A DNA stretch of 64,000 bases from Ruminococcaceae bacterium HV4-5-B5C (GTDB lineage: Bacteria; Bacillota; Clostridia; Oscillospirales; Acutalibacteraceae), in contig FXYJ02000004.1 in the NCBI GenBank assembly GCA_900184925.1, positions 124,001 through 188,000 on the forward strand, written 5' to 3'. The notes below the pieces were generated by a model. The model was not told the DNA's origin. It did no database searches and saw only the letters and a program-made list of their open reading frames with translations. Made by a program: the position numbers and the translations under genes. Within the stretch, counting starts at the first letter, position 1. Every line of letters starts with the position of its first letter. Below are positions 1 to 8,232 of the stretch, one piece after another.

Positions 1-152
1 TATCCCGCGAAGATCTTCGCCGTATTGTCCGGCCGGAGAAATTTGTCGGCAGGGCGCCGGAACAGACGTTAGAGTTTATTGAGGAAACCGTTAATCCGCT
101 TTTGGAGAAATACCGGGATGTTTCGGACGAAAAAGCGGAGATTAATGTGTAG
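1..152 (+). CDS. purB: adenylosuccinate lyase, C-terminal end (partial)
   Basis: Only the last 49 codons are inside the window; the reading frame begins at base 3 and ends with TAG at 150-152. The translation contains RPEKFVGRAPEQ followed by FIEETVNPLL, which matches the end of adenylosuccinate lyase, where the C-terminal helices carry a 'P-x-x-F-x-G-R-A-P-E-Q' signature. The enzyme makes AMP from adenylosuccinate and also acts at the SAICAR step of purine synthesis. The next gene is purA, which supplies its substrate, and this supports the call. The catalytic part lies outside the window. Confidence 0.85.
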   Translation, partial: SREDLRRIVRPEKFVGRAPEQTLEFIEETVNPLLEKYRDVSDEKAEINV

Positions 153-160
153 AGTTTTAT

Positions 161-189
161 TTGTGTTTCACCTGCATTTATGCTATATT
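161..189 (+). promoter_or_regulatory. sigma-A promoter for purA with extended -10
   Basis: A TTGTGT -35 (161-166) and a TATATT -10 (184-189) are 17 bp apart, and TGC directly precedes the -10 as in extended -10 promoters. Transcription would start near 196, giving a leader of about 75 nt. I see no purine riboswitch in that leader. Confidence 0.6.
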
Positions 190-270
190 ATATAAGTTGT
201 TCTTTCGGCCGCCTGAAGCCGCGGGGCGGGCCGGTGGATTACTGCGGCGGCGCTATGGAGTTGATTTTAA

Positions 271-1548
271 ATGATTACAGCTATAGTCGGAGCCAACTGG
301 GGCGATGAGGGAAAAGGAAAGATCACGGATGTTGAGGCTGCCAAGTCCGACATTGTGGTCCGTTTTCAGGGCGGTTATAATGCCGGCCATACCATCGTGA
401 ATCACTACGGGAAATTCGCGTTGCACCAGCTTCCTTCCGGCGTTTTCCACAGCCATATTACGAACGTGATCGGAAATGGCGTGGCGCTGAATCCCGAAAA
501 ATTTCTCTCTGAACTGAACGGGCTGACGGAACGCGGTGTGCCGAAGCCAAAAATGATCGTTTCGAACCGGGCACAGATTCTTATGCCCTATCATGTCCTG
601 ATGGACACCTGCGAGGAAGCGCGGCTTTCGTCCCATTCCTTCGGGTCCACGAAGTCAGGCATTGCGCCGTTTTATTCCGATAAATTTGCAAAGATCGGGT
701 TCCAGATCAGTGAACTGTTCGGCGAGGAAGCATATCTGCGCGAAAAAATCGAGCATGTGCTTGCGCTGAAAAACGTGTATCTGGAGCATCTTTATCATCA
801 GCCGAAGCTGGAAGCCGAAGATGTTTATAAAAAGCTGATGGAGTACAGAGATATCCTCGCACCCTATGTTGCCGACACTTTTGAGTTCTTTTATGACGCG
901 GTGAAATCCGGCAAAAACATCCTTCTGGAAGGCCAGCTCGGCGCACTGAAGGACCCGGATTTCGGAATCTATCCAATGGTTACCTCCTCCAACACGCTGG
1001 CATCCTACGGCGCTGTGAGCACCGGTATTCCGCCGTATGAAATCAAAAATATCTTTGCGGTCGTCAAGGCATATTCCAGCGCAGTCGGAGCGGGTGAGTT
1101 TGTAAGCGAGATTTTTGGGGAAGAAGCCGACGAGCTTCGCCGCAAAGGCGGAGACGGCGGCGAATTCGGAGCAACAACAGGCCGTCCGCGCAGAATGGGC
1201 TGGCTCGACTTGGTTGCTTCGCGTTACGGCTGTCGTGCGCAGGGCGCTACCAGTGTTGCTCTTACCGTACTCGATGCGCTTGGCTACCTCGATGAAATTC
1301 CCGTCTGCGTTGCTTATGAGCTTGACGGAAAGCAGATCAGCTATTTCCCGCCTACGGTTGACCTGAAGCGCTGCAAACCTGTGCTGAAGGTTTTGCCCGG
1401 CTGGAAATGCGATATCCGCGGCATCAAAAAATTCGAAGATCTTCCGCAAAACGCAAAACAGTACGTCGAGTTCGTGGAAAAGGAAATCGGTATTCCCATC
1501 AACATCGTCTCGAACGGACCGGCACGTGACGATATCATTTACCGGTAA
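271..1548 (+). CDS. purA: adenylosuccinate synthetase
   Basis: This 425-residue protein has the normal length and start of adenylosuccinate synthetase, the GTP-dependent enzyme that condenses IMP and aspartate to adenylosuccinate in AMP synthesis. The N-terminus carries the GTP and IMP binding segment GANWGDEGKGK (residues about 7-17), with the catalytic Asp and Lys in it, and then GGYNAGHT. The C-terminal third has TTGRPRRMGW, the loop that contacts IMP and the nucleotide. It follows purB by about 120 bp and has its own promoter. The ATG at 271 has a modest GGAG-like ribosome site (about 256-260). Confidence 0.95.
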   Translation: MITAIVGANWGDEGKGKITDVEAAKSDIVVRFQGGYNAGHTIVNHYGKFALHQLPSGVFHSHITNVIGNGVALNPEKFLSELNGLTERGVPKPKMIVSNRAQILMPYHVLMDTCEEARLSSHSFGSTKSGIAPFYSDKFAKIGFQISELFGEEAYLREKIEHVLALKNVYLEHLYHQPKLEAEDVYKKLMEYRDILAPYVADTFEFFYDAVKSGKNILLEGQLGALKDPDFGIYPMVTSSNTLASYGAVSTGIPPYEIKNIFAVVKAYSSAVGAGEFVSEIFGEEADELRRKGGDGGEFGATTGRPRRMGWLDLVASRYGCRAQGATSVALTVLDALGYLDEIPVCVAYELDGKQISYFPPTVDLKRCKPVLKVLPGWKCDIRGIKKFEDLPQNAKQYVEFVEKEIGIPINIVSNGPARDDIIYR

Positions 1549-1618
1549 TCAGAATAAAAACTAAAACTGTCCGGGCGAAAAATGCTGGCTGTTTTCTAAC
1601 AGGAAAGGTGTATGCAAC

Positions 1619-3445
1619 ATGTGTGGTATTGTTGGATATGTCGGTAATGACCAAGTTGCTCCAATTCTGCTGAAGGGACTTGCGAAGCTTGAATACCGTG
1701 GCTATGATTCGGCAGGCGTGGCCGTTTACGACGGTACGTCAATTCAGGTTGTGAAATCCAAGGGAAGACTGAAGGTCCTTGATGAAAAAATTCACGGCGG
1801 GGCCGACCTTTCCGGTACGGTAGGCATTGGCCATACGCGCTGGGCGACGCATGGAAAGCCTTCCGACTTGAACGCGCATCCCCATAGCAGCGAATCCGGA
1901 AGATTTGCCATTGTTCACAACGGCGTGATTGAAAACTATCTCGAACTGAAAAGCTTTCTTGCAGAGCAGGGCTGCCATTTCATTTCGGAGACTGATACCG
2001 AAGTCGTGGCTCAGCTGCTTGATTTCAATTATCATGGCGATCTGCTTGACGCCGTGATTACAACACTCAAAAAAATCCGCGGTTCCTATGCATTCGGAAT
2101 TCTTTGCAGCGATTTTCCGGATCGGGTAATCGGCGTTCGGAAAGAAAGCCCGCTGATTGTCGGCCTCGGAAACGGCGAGAACTTTATCGCATCGGATATT
2201 CCTGCAATTTTGGAGCGCACGCGCGATATTTATCGCCTGCAGGAAAATGAAATTGCGGTTATTAAAGCAGACGGCGTCACCGTCTACAATATGGAAAAGC
2301 AGACTGTCGAAAAGGAAACTTGCCATATTGACTGGGACATCTCCGCGGCGGAAAAAGGCGGCTACGACCATTTTATGGCGAAAGAGATTATGGAGCAGCC
2401 GAAAGCCGTAAGGGATACGATTTCTCCGCGCATTAAAAACGGACGTATTGTACTCGACCATATTTCCCTCACAAGAGAGCAGATTGAAAAGTTCAACAGG
2501 ATTCTCGTTGTTGCGTGCGGATCGGCATATCATGTCGGTGTTGTCGCAAAATATATCTTTGAACGGTTTACCCACATCCCCGTCGAAGTTGATGTGGCTT
2601 CCGAATTCCGTTACCGTGATCCCATCATTGACAAGAACGTTCTGGTGCTTGTCATCAGCCAGTCGGGAGAAACTGCCGATACGCTTGCTGCTTTAAGGGA
2701 AGCAAAACGTCTCGGAGCGCGTACAATTTCGATCGTCAATGTGGTTGGAAGTTCCATCGCAAATGAATCTGACGACGTGCTTTACACTTGGGCAGGCCCC
2801 GAAATCGCTGTTGCAACAACGAAAGCGTACAGCACCCAGCTCGCCGTCATCTATCTCCTTGCCATTTACATTTCTGAAAAAATTGGAGTCATGTCCGAAG
2901 CAGACTATCAGTTCTATATTTCCGAGCTGCAAAGTCTCCCGGATAAAATCGCGGAAACGCTTGATTCCCGTGAGCATATCCATGAAACTGCAAAGCAGTT
3001 TTATCAAAAAGACGATATTTTCTTCATCGGCAGGAATATCGACTATGCCATGTCACTGGAAGGCTCCCTGAAGCTTAAGGAAATTTCCTATATTCATTCG
3101 GAAGCATATGCGGCCGGTGAATTGAAGCACGGCACAATCTCCCTGATAGAAAACGGAACCCTTGTTATTGCGCTTGCCACGCAGAAACGTTTGTTTGAAA
3201 AAATGATGAGCAATGTCAAAGAGGTTAAAGCGAGGGGTGCTACTGTCCTTGGCGTAACTACATACGGCAACCAGCACATCGAAAAAGAATCCGACTTCGT
3301 GTTTTACGTTCCGGAAATCTGTGATATGATGCTGCCGTCTCTCGCCGTACTTCCTTTGCAAATTTTTGCTTACTATGTTGCTTATCTCAAGGGCTGCGAT
3401 ATTGATAAGCCGAAAAACCTTGCAAAATCCGTTACGGTAGAATGA
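1619..3445 (+). CDS. glmS: glutamine--fructose-6-phosphate aminotransferase (isomerizing)
   Basis: At 608 residues this is full-length GlmS, which makes glucosamine-6-phosphate from fructose-6-phosphate and glutamine, the first step to UDP-GlcNAc and peptidoglycan. The mature N-terminus begins with the nucleophile cysteine (MCGIVGYVG), and the glutaminase domain includes the TRWATHG segment. Two SIS sugar-isomerase domains follow, with the sugar-phosphate loop SQSGETADT near residue 350 and AGELKHG near residue 500. The 70-bp gap upstream is too short for a glmS ribozyme. Its stop overlaps a possible upstream start of guaA. Confidence 0.96.
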   Translation: MCGIVGYVGNDQVAPILLKGLAKLEYRGYDSAGVAVYDGTSIQVVKSKGRLKVLDEKIHGGADLSGTVGIGHTRWATHGKPSDLNAHPHSSESGRFAIVHNGVIENYLELKSFLAEQGCHFISETDTEVVAQLLDFNYHGDLLDAVITTLKKIRGSYAFGILCSDFPDRVIGVRKESPLIVGLGNGENFIASDIPAILERTRDIYRLQENEIAVIKADGVTVYNMEKQTVEKETCHIDWDISAAEKGGYDHFMAKEIMEQPKAVRDTISPRIKNGRIVLDHISLTREQIEKFNRILVVACGSAYHVGVVAKYIFERFTHIPVEVDVASEFRYRDPIIDKNVLVLVISQSGETADTLAALREAKRLGARTISIVNVVGSSIANESDDVLYTWAGPEIAVATTKAYSTQLAVIYLLAIYISEKIGVMSEADYQFYISELQSLPDKIAETLDSREHIHETAKQFYQKDDIFFIGRNIDYAMSLEGSLKLKEISYIHSEAYAAGELKHGTISLIENGTLVIALATQKRLFEKMMSNVKEVKARGATVLGVTTYGNQHIEKESDFVFYVPEICDMMLPSLAVLPLQIFAYYVAYLKGCDIDKPKNLAKSVTVE

Positions 3446-3459
3446 AAGGAAATCACTGC

Positions 3460-4998
3460 ATGAGGAACAATGAAGCAATCCTCATTCTGGATTTCGGTGG
3501 GCAGTACAGCCAGCTGATCGCCAGAAGAGTAAGAGATCTCAATGTCTTTTGCGAGATCAGACCGTACCGGACGTCGGCGGAAGATATCGCGTCGTGCGGG
3601 TACCGCGGAATCATTTTTTCCGGAGGCCCTGAAACTGTGTCGGATGAAAAGGCTCCGAAATGTGATCCAGGAATCTTCAAACTTGGAATACCTGTTTTGG
3701 GCATTTGCTATGGGGCCCAGCTGATGGCCTATGAGCTCGGCGGCGATGTAAAAAGTGCCGATATCAGGGAATACGGAAAAACTGAAGTCGATTTTCACAC
3801 GTATTCTAAACTGTTCCGGGATATGTCTGACAGATCGGTCTGCTGGATGAGCCATACCGTCTATATTTCAGCAGTCCCGAAAGGTTTCCGCATAACGGCA
3901 ACAAGCAAAACATGCCCGACAGCCGCCATGGAGAATGAAGAGCTTAAATTATACGCTACGCAGTTCCACCCGGAGGTACAGCATACCGAATGCGGCACGC
4001 AGCTTTTGAAGAATTTTCTCTTTTCGATCTGTGCGTGCTCCGGCGACTGGAAGATGGATTCTTTTGTAACTACCACCGTAAAAGCGCTCAAGGATCAGAT
4101 TGGTGATAAAAAGGTCATCTGTGCACTTTCCGGCGGAGTTGATTCTTCTGTTGCGGCGGTGCTTGTCCATCAAGCAGCGGGGAAAAATCTGACCTGCATC
4201 TTCGTGGATCACGGTCTCCTGAGAAAAGACGAAGGGGACGAAGTGGAAAAGATCTTCCGGAAACAGTTTGATATCAATCTGATCCGCGTCAATGCGAAGG
4301 ATCGTTTTTTGTCAAAACTTGCGGGCGTTACGGAACCGGAACGGAAGCGCAAGATTATTGGTGAAGAATTCATAAGGGTCTTTGAAGAAGAAGCAAAAAA
4401 GATAGGCCATGTGGATTACCTGTGCCAGGGGACGATTTATCCCGATGTTGTGGAGAGCGGTTCAGGCGACGCGGCTACAATCAAAAGCCATCACAATGTC
4501 GGAGGTCTGCCGGATGACATCGGCTTTACCGGGCTGGTTGAGCCTTTGCGCGATTTATTTAAGGATGAGGTCAGGAAAGTCGGCACGCAGCTTGGGATTC
4601 CCGACAATCTCGTATGGCGTCAGCCATTCCCGGGACCGGGTCTGGCCATCCGCATCATGGGTGAGGTAACATCGGAAAAGCTGGAGATCCTGCAAGAAGC
4701 AGACGCTGTTTTTCGGGATGAAATCGCAAACTCTGGGCTTTCCAGAACTATTAATCAGTATTTTGCCGTCCTTACCGGTATCAAGAGCGTTGGAGTTATG
4801 GGCGATGGCCGCACATACGATAATACCATTGCTCTGCGCGGCGTAACTACGTCCGATTTTATGACGGCGGACTGGGCACGTATTCCTTACGATGTCCTCG
4901 CCAAAATTTCCGACCGAATTGTGAATGAGGTCAGAAATGTAAATCGCGTTGTTTATGACATTACAAGTAAGCCTCCCGCGACGATCGAGTGGGAATAA
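3460..4998 (+). CDS. guaA: GMP synthase (glutamine-hydrolysing)
   Basis: This 512-residue enzyme amidates XMP to GMP. The N-terminal glutamine amidotransferase domain has [15 protein letters not shown] at its start and the nucleophile elbow GICYGAQ near residue 80. The ATP pyrophosphatase domain has the P-loop ALSGGVDSS near residue 225, and the dimerisation domain ends with [11 protein letters not shown], the usual GuaA C-terminus. I chose ATG 3460 over ATG 3442 because AAAGGA (3445-3450) sits 9 bp upstream and family members begin next to ILDFGGQ. It is probably co-transcribed with glmS. Confidence 0.95.
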   Translation: MRNNEAILILDFGGQYSQLIARRVRDLNVFCEIRPYRTSAEDIASCGYRGIIFSGGPETVSDEKAPKCDPGIFKLGIPVLGICYGAQLMAYELGGDVKSADIREYGKTEVDFHTYSKLFRDMSDRSVCWMSHTVYISAVPKGFRITATSKTCPTAAMENEELKLYATQFHPEVQHTECGTQLLKNFLFSICACSGDWKMDSFVTTTVKALKDQIGDKKVICALSGGVDSSVAAVLVHQAAGKNLTCIFVDHGLLRKDEGDEVEKIFRKQFDINLIRVNAKDRFLSKLAGVTEPERKRKIIGEEFIRVFEEEAKKIGHVDYLCQGTIYPDVVESGSGDAATIKSHHNVGGLPDDIGFTGLVEPLRDLFKDEVRKVGTQLGIPDNLVWRQPFPGPGLAIRIMGEVTSEKLEILQEADAVFRDEIANSGLSRTINQYFAVLTGIKSVGVMGDGRTYDNTIALRGVTTSDFMTADWARIPYDVLAKISDRIVNEVRNVNRVVYDITSKPPATIEWE

Positions 4999-5008
4999 AT
5001 AAAAAAAT

Positions 5009-5054
5009 CCCCGGAAGCCTTGAGAAATCTAGGTTTCCGGGGTCATTTTTTGTC
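5009..5054 (+). terminator. intrinsic terminator after guaA
   Basis: CCCCGGAAGCCT (5009-5020) pairs with AGGTTTCCGGGG (5031-5042) with one G-U pair, and a T-rich run follows. It closes the purA-glmS-guaA region. Confidence 0.85.
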
Positions 5055-5232
5055 TGTGGTTCCGTTTTGAATCCACATCCAAGTGAAGATCGTTGTTCTT
5101 GTTGCCGTATCTCCGGTTTTCTACTTTAAACTCGCTTGATTTCGGTATGTTAATTTCAGCCAACATATGCTAAAATTAATACGCAAATAAACAACCAAAA
5201 CCATGTCTTATCAATTATAAGAAGGTGGTTCC

Positions 5233-5961
5233 TTGCCGATCAAAATTGCTGTCTGTGACGACGCAGGGGAAGACATAGCGTTATTGTCCTCATTACTTTT
5301 GACATACGACCCTTCTTTTCATATCTTTCCCTATCGAAGAGGAGATGCCCTCCTGGATGATTTACTGGAGGGAAATTGCTCTGTTGATCTTCTTTTCTTA
5401 GATATCTACATGCCGGGGTTAAATGGCATTGAAACAGCAGAAAAAATACACAATCGGTATCCCGAACTTAAGATTGTTTTTATTTCTTCAAGTAAAGATC
5501 ATTACCCGCAGGCATATGAGGTATTTGCTTTCAATTACATTCTTAAACCCATTGGAAAAGAACGACTCTATGCAGTATTGGACCGTGCCATTGCCGAAAT
5601 GGGAAAGGAACAGGACCTAAAAATCCGGATCCAGTATAAATCAACCGTACACAGTGTGAAATGCCGGGACATCCAATATATCGAAAGCCGGGACAAGCTG
5701 CTGATATTCCACATGGTGGACGGGACAACTCTGCAATGCTACGGGAAGCTTGACATAATCATTCAAGAACTGCCGGAACAGCTCTTTATTCGGTGTCACC
5801 AAAGCTTTCTCGTAAATATTCGTCATGTTACCGAAATGGGTGAGAACTATTTCCGCGCGGGGCCAGTGGTGATTGCAATTTCTAAGAAGCATCTGAAGCA
5901 CGCGAAGGATCAGTATTACGCCTACCTGTTCTCCCAGATGGGCGAGAGGTCAGGAACATGA
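5233..5961 (+). CDS. LytTR-family response regulator (AgrA/LytR type)
   Basis: This 242-residue protein has an N-terminal receiver domain (about 1-120) with the acidic pair in AVCDDAG and the phospho-acceptor Asp57 in LFLDIYMPG, and a LytTR DNA-binding domain (about 140-238) containing FIRCHQSFLVNIRHV, a typical LytTR sequence. The start is TTG 5233, which has GAAGGTGG (5221-5228) just upstream and leads straight into the receiver strand. Its stop overlaps the histidine kinase start by 4 bp, so the two form a two-component system. LytTR proteins bind paired 9-bp direct repeats; such a pair lies before the surface-protein gene at 7980-8009. The stretch 5055-5220 before it shows no other gene. 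Confidence 0.9.
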   Translation: MPIKIAVCDDAGEDIALLSSLLLTYDPSFHIFPYRRGDALLDDLLEGNCSVDLLFLDIYMPGLNGIETAEKIHNRYPELKIVFISSSKDHYPQAYEVFAFNYILKPIGKERLYAVLDRAIAEMGKEQDLKIRIQYKSTVHSVKCRDIQYIESRDKLLIFHMVDGTTLQCYGKLDIIIQELPEQLFIRCHQSFLVNIRHVTEMGENYFRAGPVVIAISKKHLKHAKDQYYAYLFSQMGERSGT

Positions 5962-7913
5962 GAAAGGAAAAATGTTCCGGTGTGTGGCTGATTGCAGGGT
6001 TGCTGTTTGCCATTCTGTTTTCACATCTTCCTGTTCTTTATACCTCATTTTACCATCCGCTGACCGGTGCACCGACTGCGACGAACGGCAATATGGATTT
6101 ATCGGGGCGGTCCGCCTCCAAAACCATCGTTCTTGACGGGAAATGGGAGTTTTACTGGAACCACCTGATTGCAAACAATCCTCAAATGAAAGAAAAACCG
6201 GATTTGCTGATTTGCGTGCCGGACTATTGGTCAAAATATCAGCTTGGCGGGAGTTACCTGCCCGTTGACGGATATGCCAGCTACCGGCTTACGCTGCGCG
6301 GCCTATCTGATCCAAACCCTATAACTGTTTATCTTCCGGATTTCGGCAGCGCTTATCGTGTAACGATTGATGGAAAGCTGACCTCGGAGAGCGGCGTAAT
6401 TTCAACGGACACGGCAAAAATTTCTACCACACCAAAATCAGAGCTCTACCCGGTGACGCTTTCCTCTTCTGCCCCCCACACGATTGTTATCGAAGTTGCA
6501 ACAACGCGGTTTTCCGGGTTGTATATGGCTCCGGTCATGAAGGAATACGGCAGTGCTATAGGCGAGAATAATACCCGGAATGATCTCCGTCTTATTCTGT
6601 TCGGTACCGCGCTGTTTTCTTTCTTCATCCTGGCAACTGTTTACGTACTTTCCTTTCGGCAAAATCGCCGTTCTCCCTGGATGCTGGTCCTGGGTTTCCT
6701 GGTTCTGCTTCGTATCATGCTCACGACAGAGTTTTACAGTATGTGGCAGGACACGATTTTCAGAGGCTTGTCATACGAATCAACCAACACCCTGATGTTC
6801 TTTATAACCTTCTCTTTGATCTATCTGCTGATTTTTTTAACTCAGGAGTTTTTTGACATTGTCTTCTCCTCCAGGGAAAAGAGGGGATTCCTCATCTATT
6901 ACGTATCCTTGTATCTTATTTACCTGTTGCTCCCACATGGCTTTTATAATCGGTATCTTACTGTCCTGGTGCCACTCGCGGGCTTCACACTTACGATTTA
7001 TGCTTTCTTCAAAGTCTATTTTCACAGGCAGCATATGCCGAAGTACGGGCTGCTGTTGTACTTCGGCGTTGTGCTGGCCATCACCGGATTGATAATAGAC
7101 TGCTATTATATCAATGGCAGCCTGTATATTAATCTGTCACCGGCGCTGTTAATTCTGTTTTCAGTGTTCCTCATGATTCTTAGTCTGATCTATGTCCTTC
7201 GCGTCGCCGACCTGTATAACGAATTTGCAGTATCTTCCTCCCGGCTGGAGCTGGCAAAGAGTCAGATTGCGATGCAAAAGGAATACTACAACACCCTCAG
7301 CGGGCAGATGAATGAGATCCGGGCCATCCGGCATGACCAGAGGCATTTCGCCGGTGTGGCCGAAAGACTGTTAGATGATGGAAATGAGAAAGAACTGCGA
7401 CGCTTCCTGTGCGAATATGTGCAGATGACAGATACTGAACCGTTGCCGGTTTTCTGCGAACATGTCGTGGCAAACTCTATTTTGGGATATTACTCCTTGA
7501 AGGCGAGAGAAAACAGCATCCCGTTTCGTTGTGCCTGTGCAATTTCAAAGCAGCTTTCTGTAAGTGACACCGACCTTTGTGTCGTTTTGGGAAACGGTCT
7601 GGAAAACGCCATCGAGGCGAATATGAGACTGGATGAACGGAACACGCGATTTGTTTCAACGGAAGCTAAAATTCTGAACGGTCAGCTACTGGTTAAAATT
7701 GAAAATGCCTATGACGGTCGCGTGAATCTAAGCGGGGATGATTACCTTTCCACAAAAGCGGGGGCATTTCATGGCATTGGCCTTCATAACATTCAACGAG
7801 TCGTAGAAGCCTATGGGGGATATGCAAAGGCTTTCCATACCGGACAGATTTTCAAACTGATGATCGCGTTTCCCTGCTCTCCCGGCCTGTCGGAAAAACA
7901 GATCGATAATTAG
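5958..7913 (+). CDS. 7TM-DISM sensor histidine kinase with GHKL ATPase
   Basis: This 651-residue kinase is the partner of the regulator it overlaps. After one membrane segment (about 10-30) comes an extracytoplasmic beta-rich region (about 55-195) resembling the 7TMR-DISM jelly-roll sensor, then about seven membrane helices (210-415). A short coiled coil leads to the phospho-acceptor His459 in IRAIRHDQRHF, the AgrC/HPK10-like H-box. The ATPase domain has an N-box (NGLENAIEA, 546-554) and a G-box (GIGLHN, 606-611). The extracellular fold suggests it senses a carbohydrate or another small ligand; the ligand is unknown. Confidence 0.88.
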   Translation: MRKEKCSGVWLIAGLLFAILFSHLPVLYTSFYHPLTGAPTATNGNMDLSGRSASKTIVLDGKWEFYWNHLIANNPQMKEKPDLLICVPDYWSKYQLGGSYLPVDGYASYRLTLRGLSDPNPITVYLPDFGSAYRVTIDGKLTSESGVISTDTAKISTTPKSELYPVTLSSSAPHTIVIEVATTRFSGLYMAPVMKEYGSAIGENNTRNDLRLILFGTALFSFFILATVYVLSFRQNRRSPWMLVLGFLVLLRIMLTTEFYSMWQDTIFRGLSYESTNTLMFFITFSLIYLLIFLTQEFFDIVFSSREKRGFLIYYVSLYLIYLLLPHGFYNRYLTVLVPLAGFTLTIYAFFKVYFHRQHMPKYGLLLYFGVVLAITGLIIDCYYINGSLYINLSPALLILFSVFLMILSLIYVLRVADLYNEFAVSSSRLELAKSQIAMQKEYYNTLSGQMNEIRAIRHDQRHFAGVAERLLDDGNEKELRRFLCEYVQMTDTEPLPVFCEHVVANSILGYYSLKARENSIPFRCACAISKQLSVSDTDLCVVLGNGLENAIEANMRLDERNTRFVSTEAKILNGQLLVKIENAYDGRVNLSGDDYLSTKAGAFHGIGLHNIQRVVEAYGGYAKAFHTGQIFKLMIAFPCSPGLSEKQIDN

Positions 7914-7947
7914 TCAAGTCTTTTTAATCGCTAATATTCAAATTTTT

Positions 7948-7975
7948 ACCCTGTCGAGTAATCGACAGGGTTTTT
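7948..7975 (+). terminator. intrinsic terminator after the two-component genes
   Basis: ACCCTGTCGA and TCGACAGGGT form a 10-bp perfect stem with a 4-nt loop, followed by a T run. Confidence 0.85.
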
Positions 7976-7979
7976 GCTG

Positions 7980-8009
7980 CCAATTTCGGCGAAAAAGATT
8001 CCAATTTCG
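7980..8009 (+). promoter_or_regulatory. paired 9-bp direct repeat, predicted LytTR operator
   Basis: CCAATTTCG occurs at 7980-7988 and again, exactly, at 8001-8009, a 21-bp period with a 12-bp gap. This is the geometry of known LytTR (AgrA/ComE type) sites. The second copy ends about 8 bp before where a -35 would lie for the -10 at 8040-8045. The two-component genes are directly upstream. Confidence 0.6.
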
Positions 8010-8016
8010 ATGTTCG

Positions 8017-8045
8017 AGTGCGGATCATATTTATTTTGCTATACT
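8017..8045 (+). promoter_or_regulatory. promoter of the surface-protein gene (weak -35, extended -10)
   Basis: TATACT at 8040-8045 is preceded by TGC (8037-8039), an extended -10. The sequence 17 bp upstream (8017-8022) does not resemble a -35, as expected for a promoter needing an activator. The transcript would have a leader of about 180 nt before the preferred start codon at 8233. Confidence 0.55.
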
Positions 8046-8232
8046 GAATCGGGTAACTTTTGCGATTTACCGGCTTTATCCGGAGGCAGGAACTCAGCTT
8101 GAAGCAATAAGAACATGGTGGGTGTAGAATCCCGTACCTGCCGATGAGGAAGAGAAAGAGATGTACCCGGACGGAAGTTATGAAGGTGCCATCAGGAAAG
8201 CAGACCATCTGAAAAAGAAGGAAGTTAACATT

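Noticed and set aside
190..270. Purine riboswitch before purA
   Set aside because: The leader is short and lacks the three-way junction and loop sequences of the purine aptamer.
1549..1618. Possible glmS ribozyme before glmS
   Set aside because: The gap is only 70 bp, shorter than the catalytic core, and lacks its conserved elements.
8093..8141. Sequence resembling the right end of an IS200/IS605 tnpB element (GTAGAATCCC after GAAGCAA)
   Set aside because: There is no tnpB or tnpA reading frame nearby and no terminal hairpin after the motif, so the similarity is not enough for a mobile element call.
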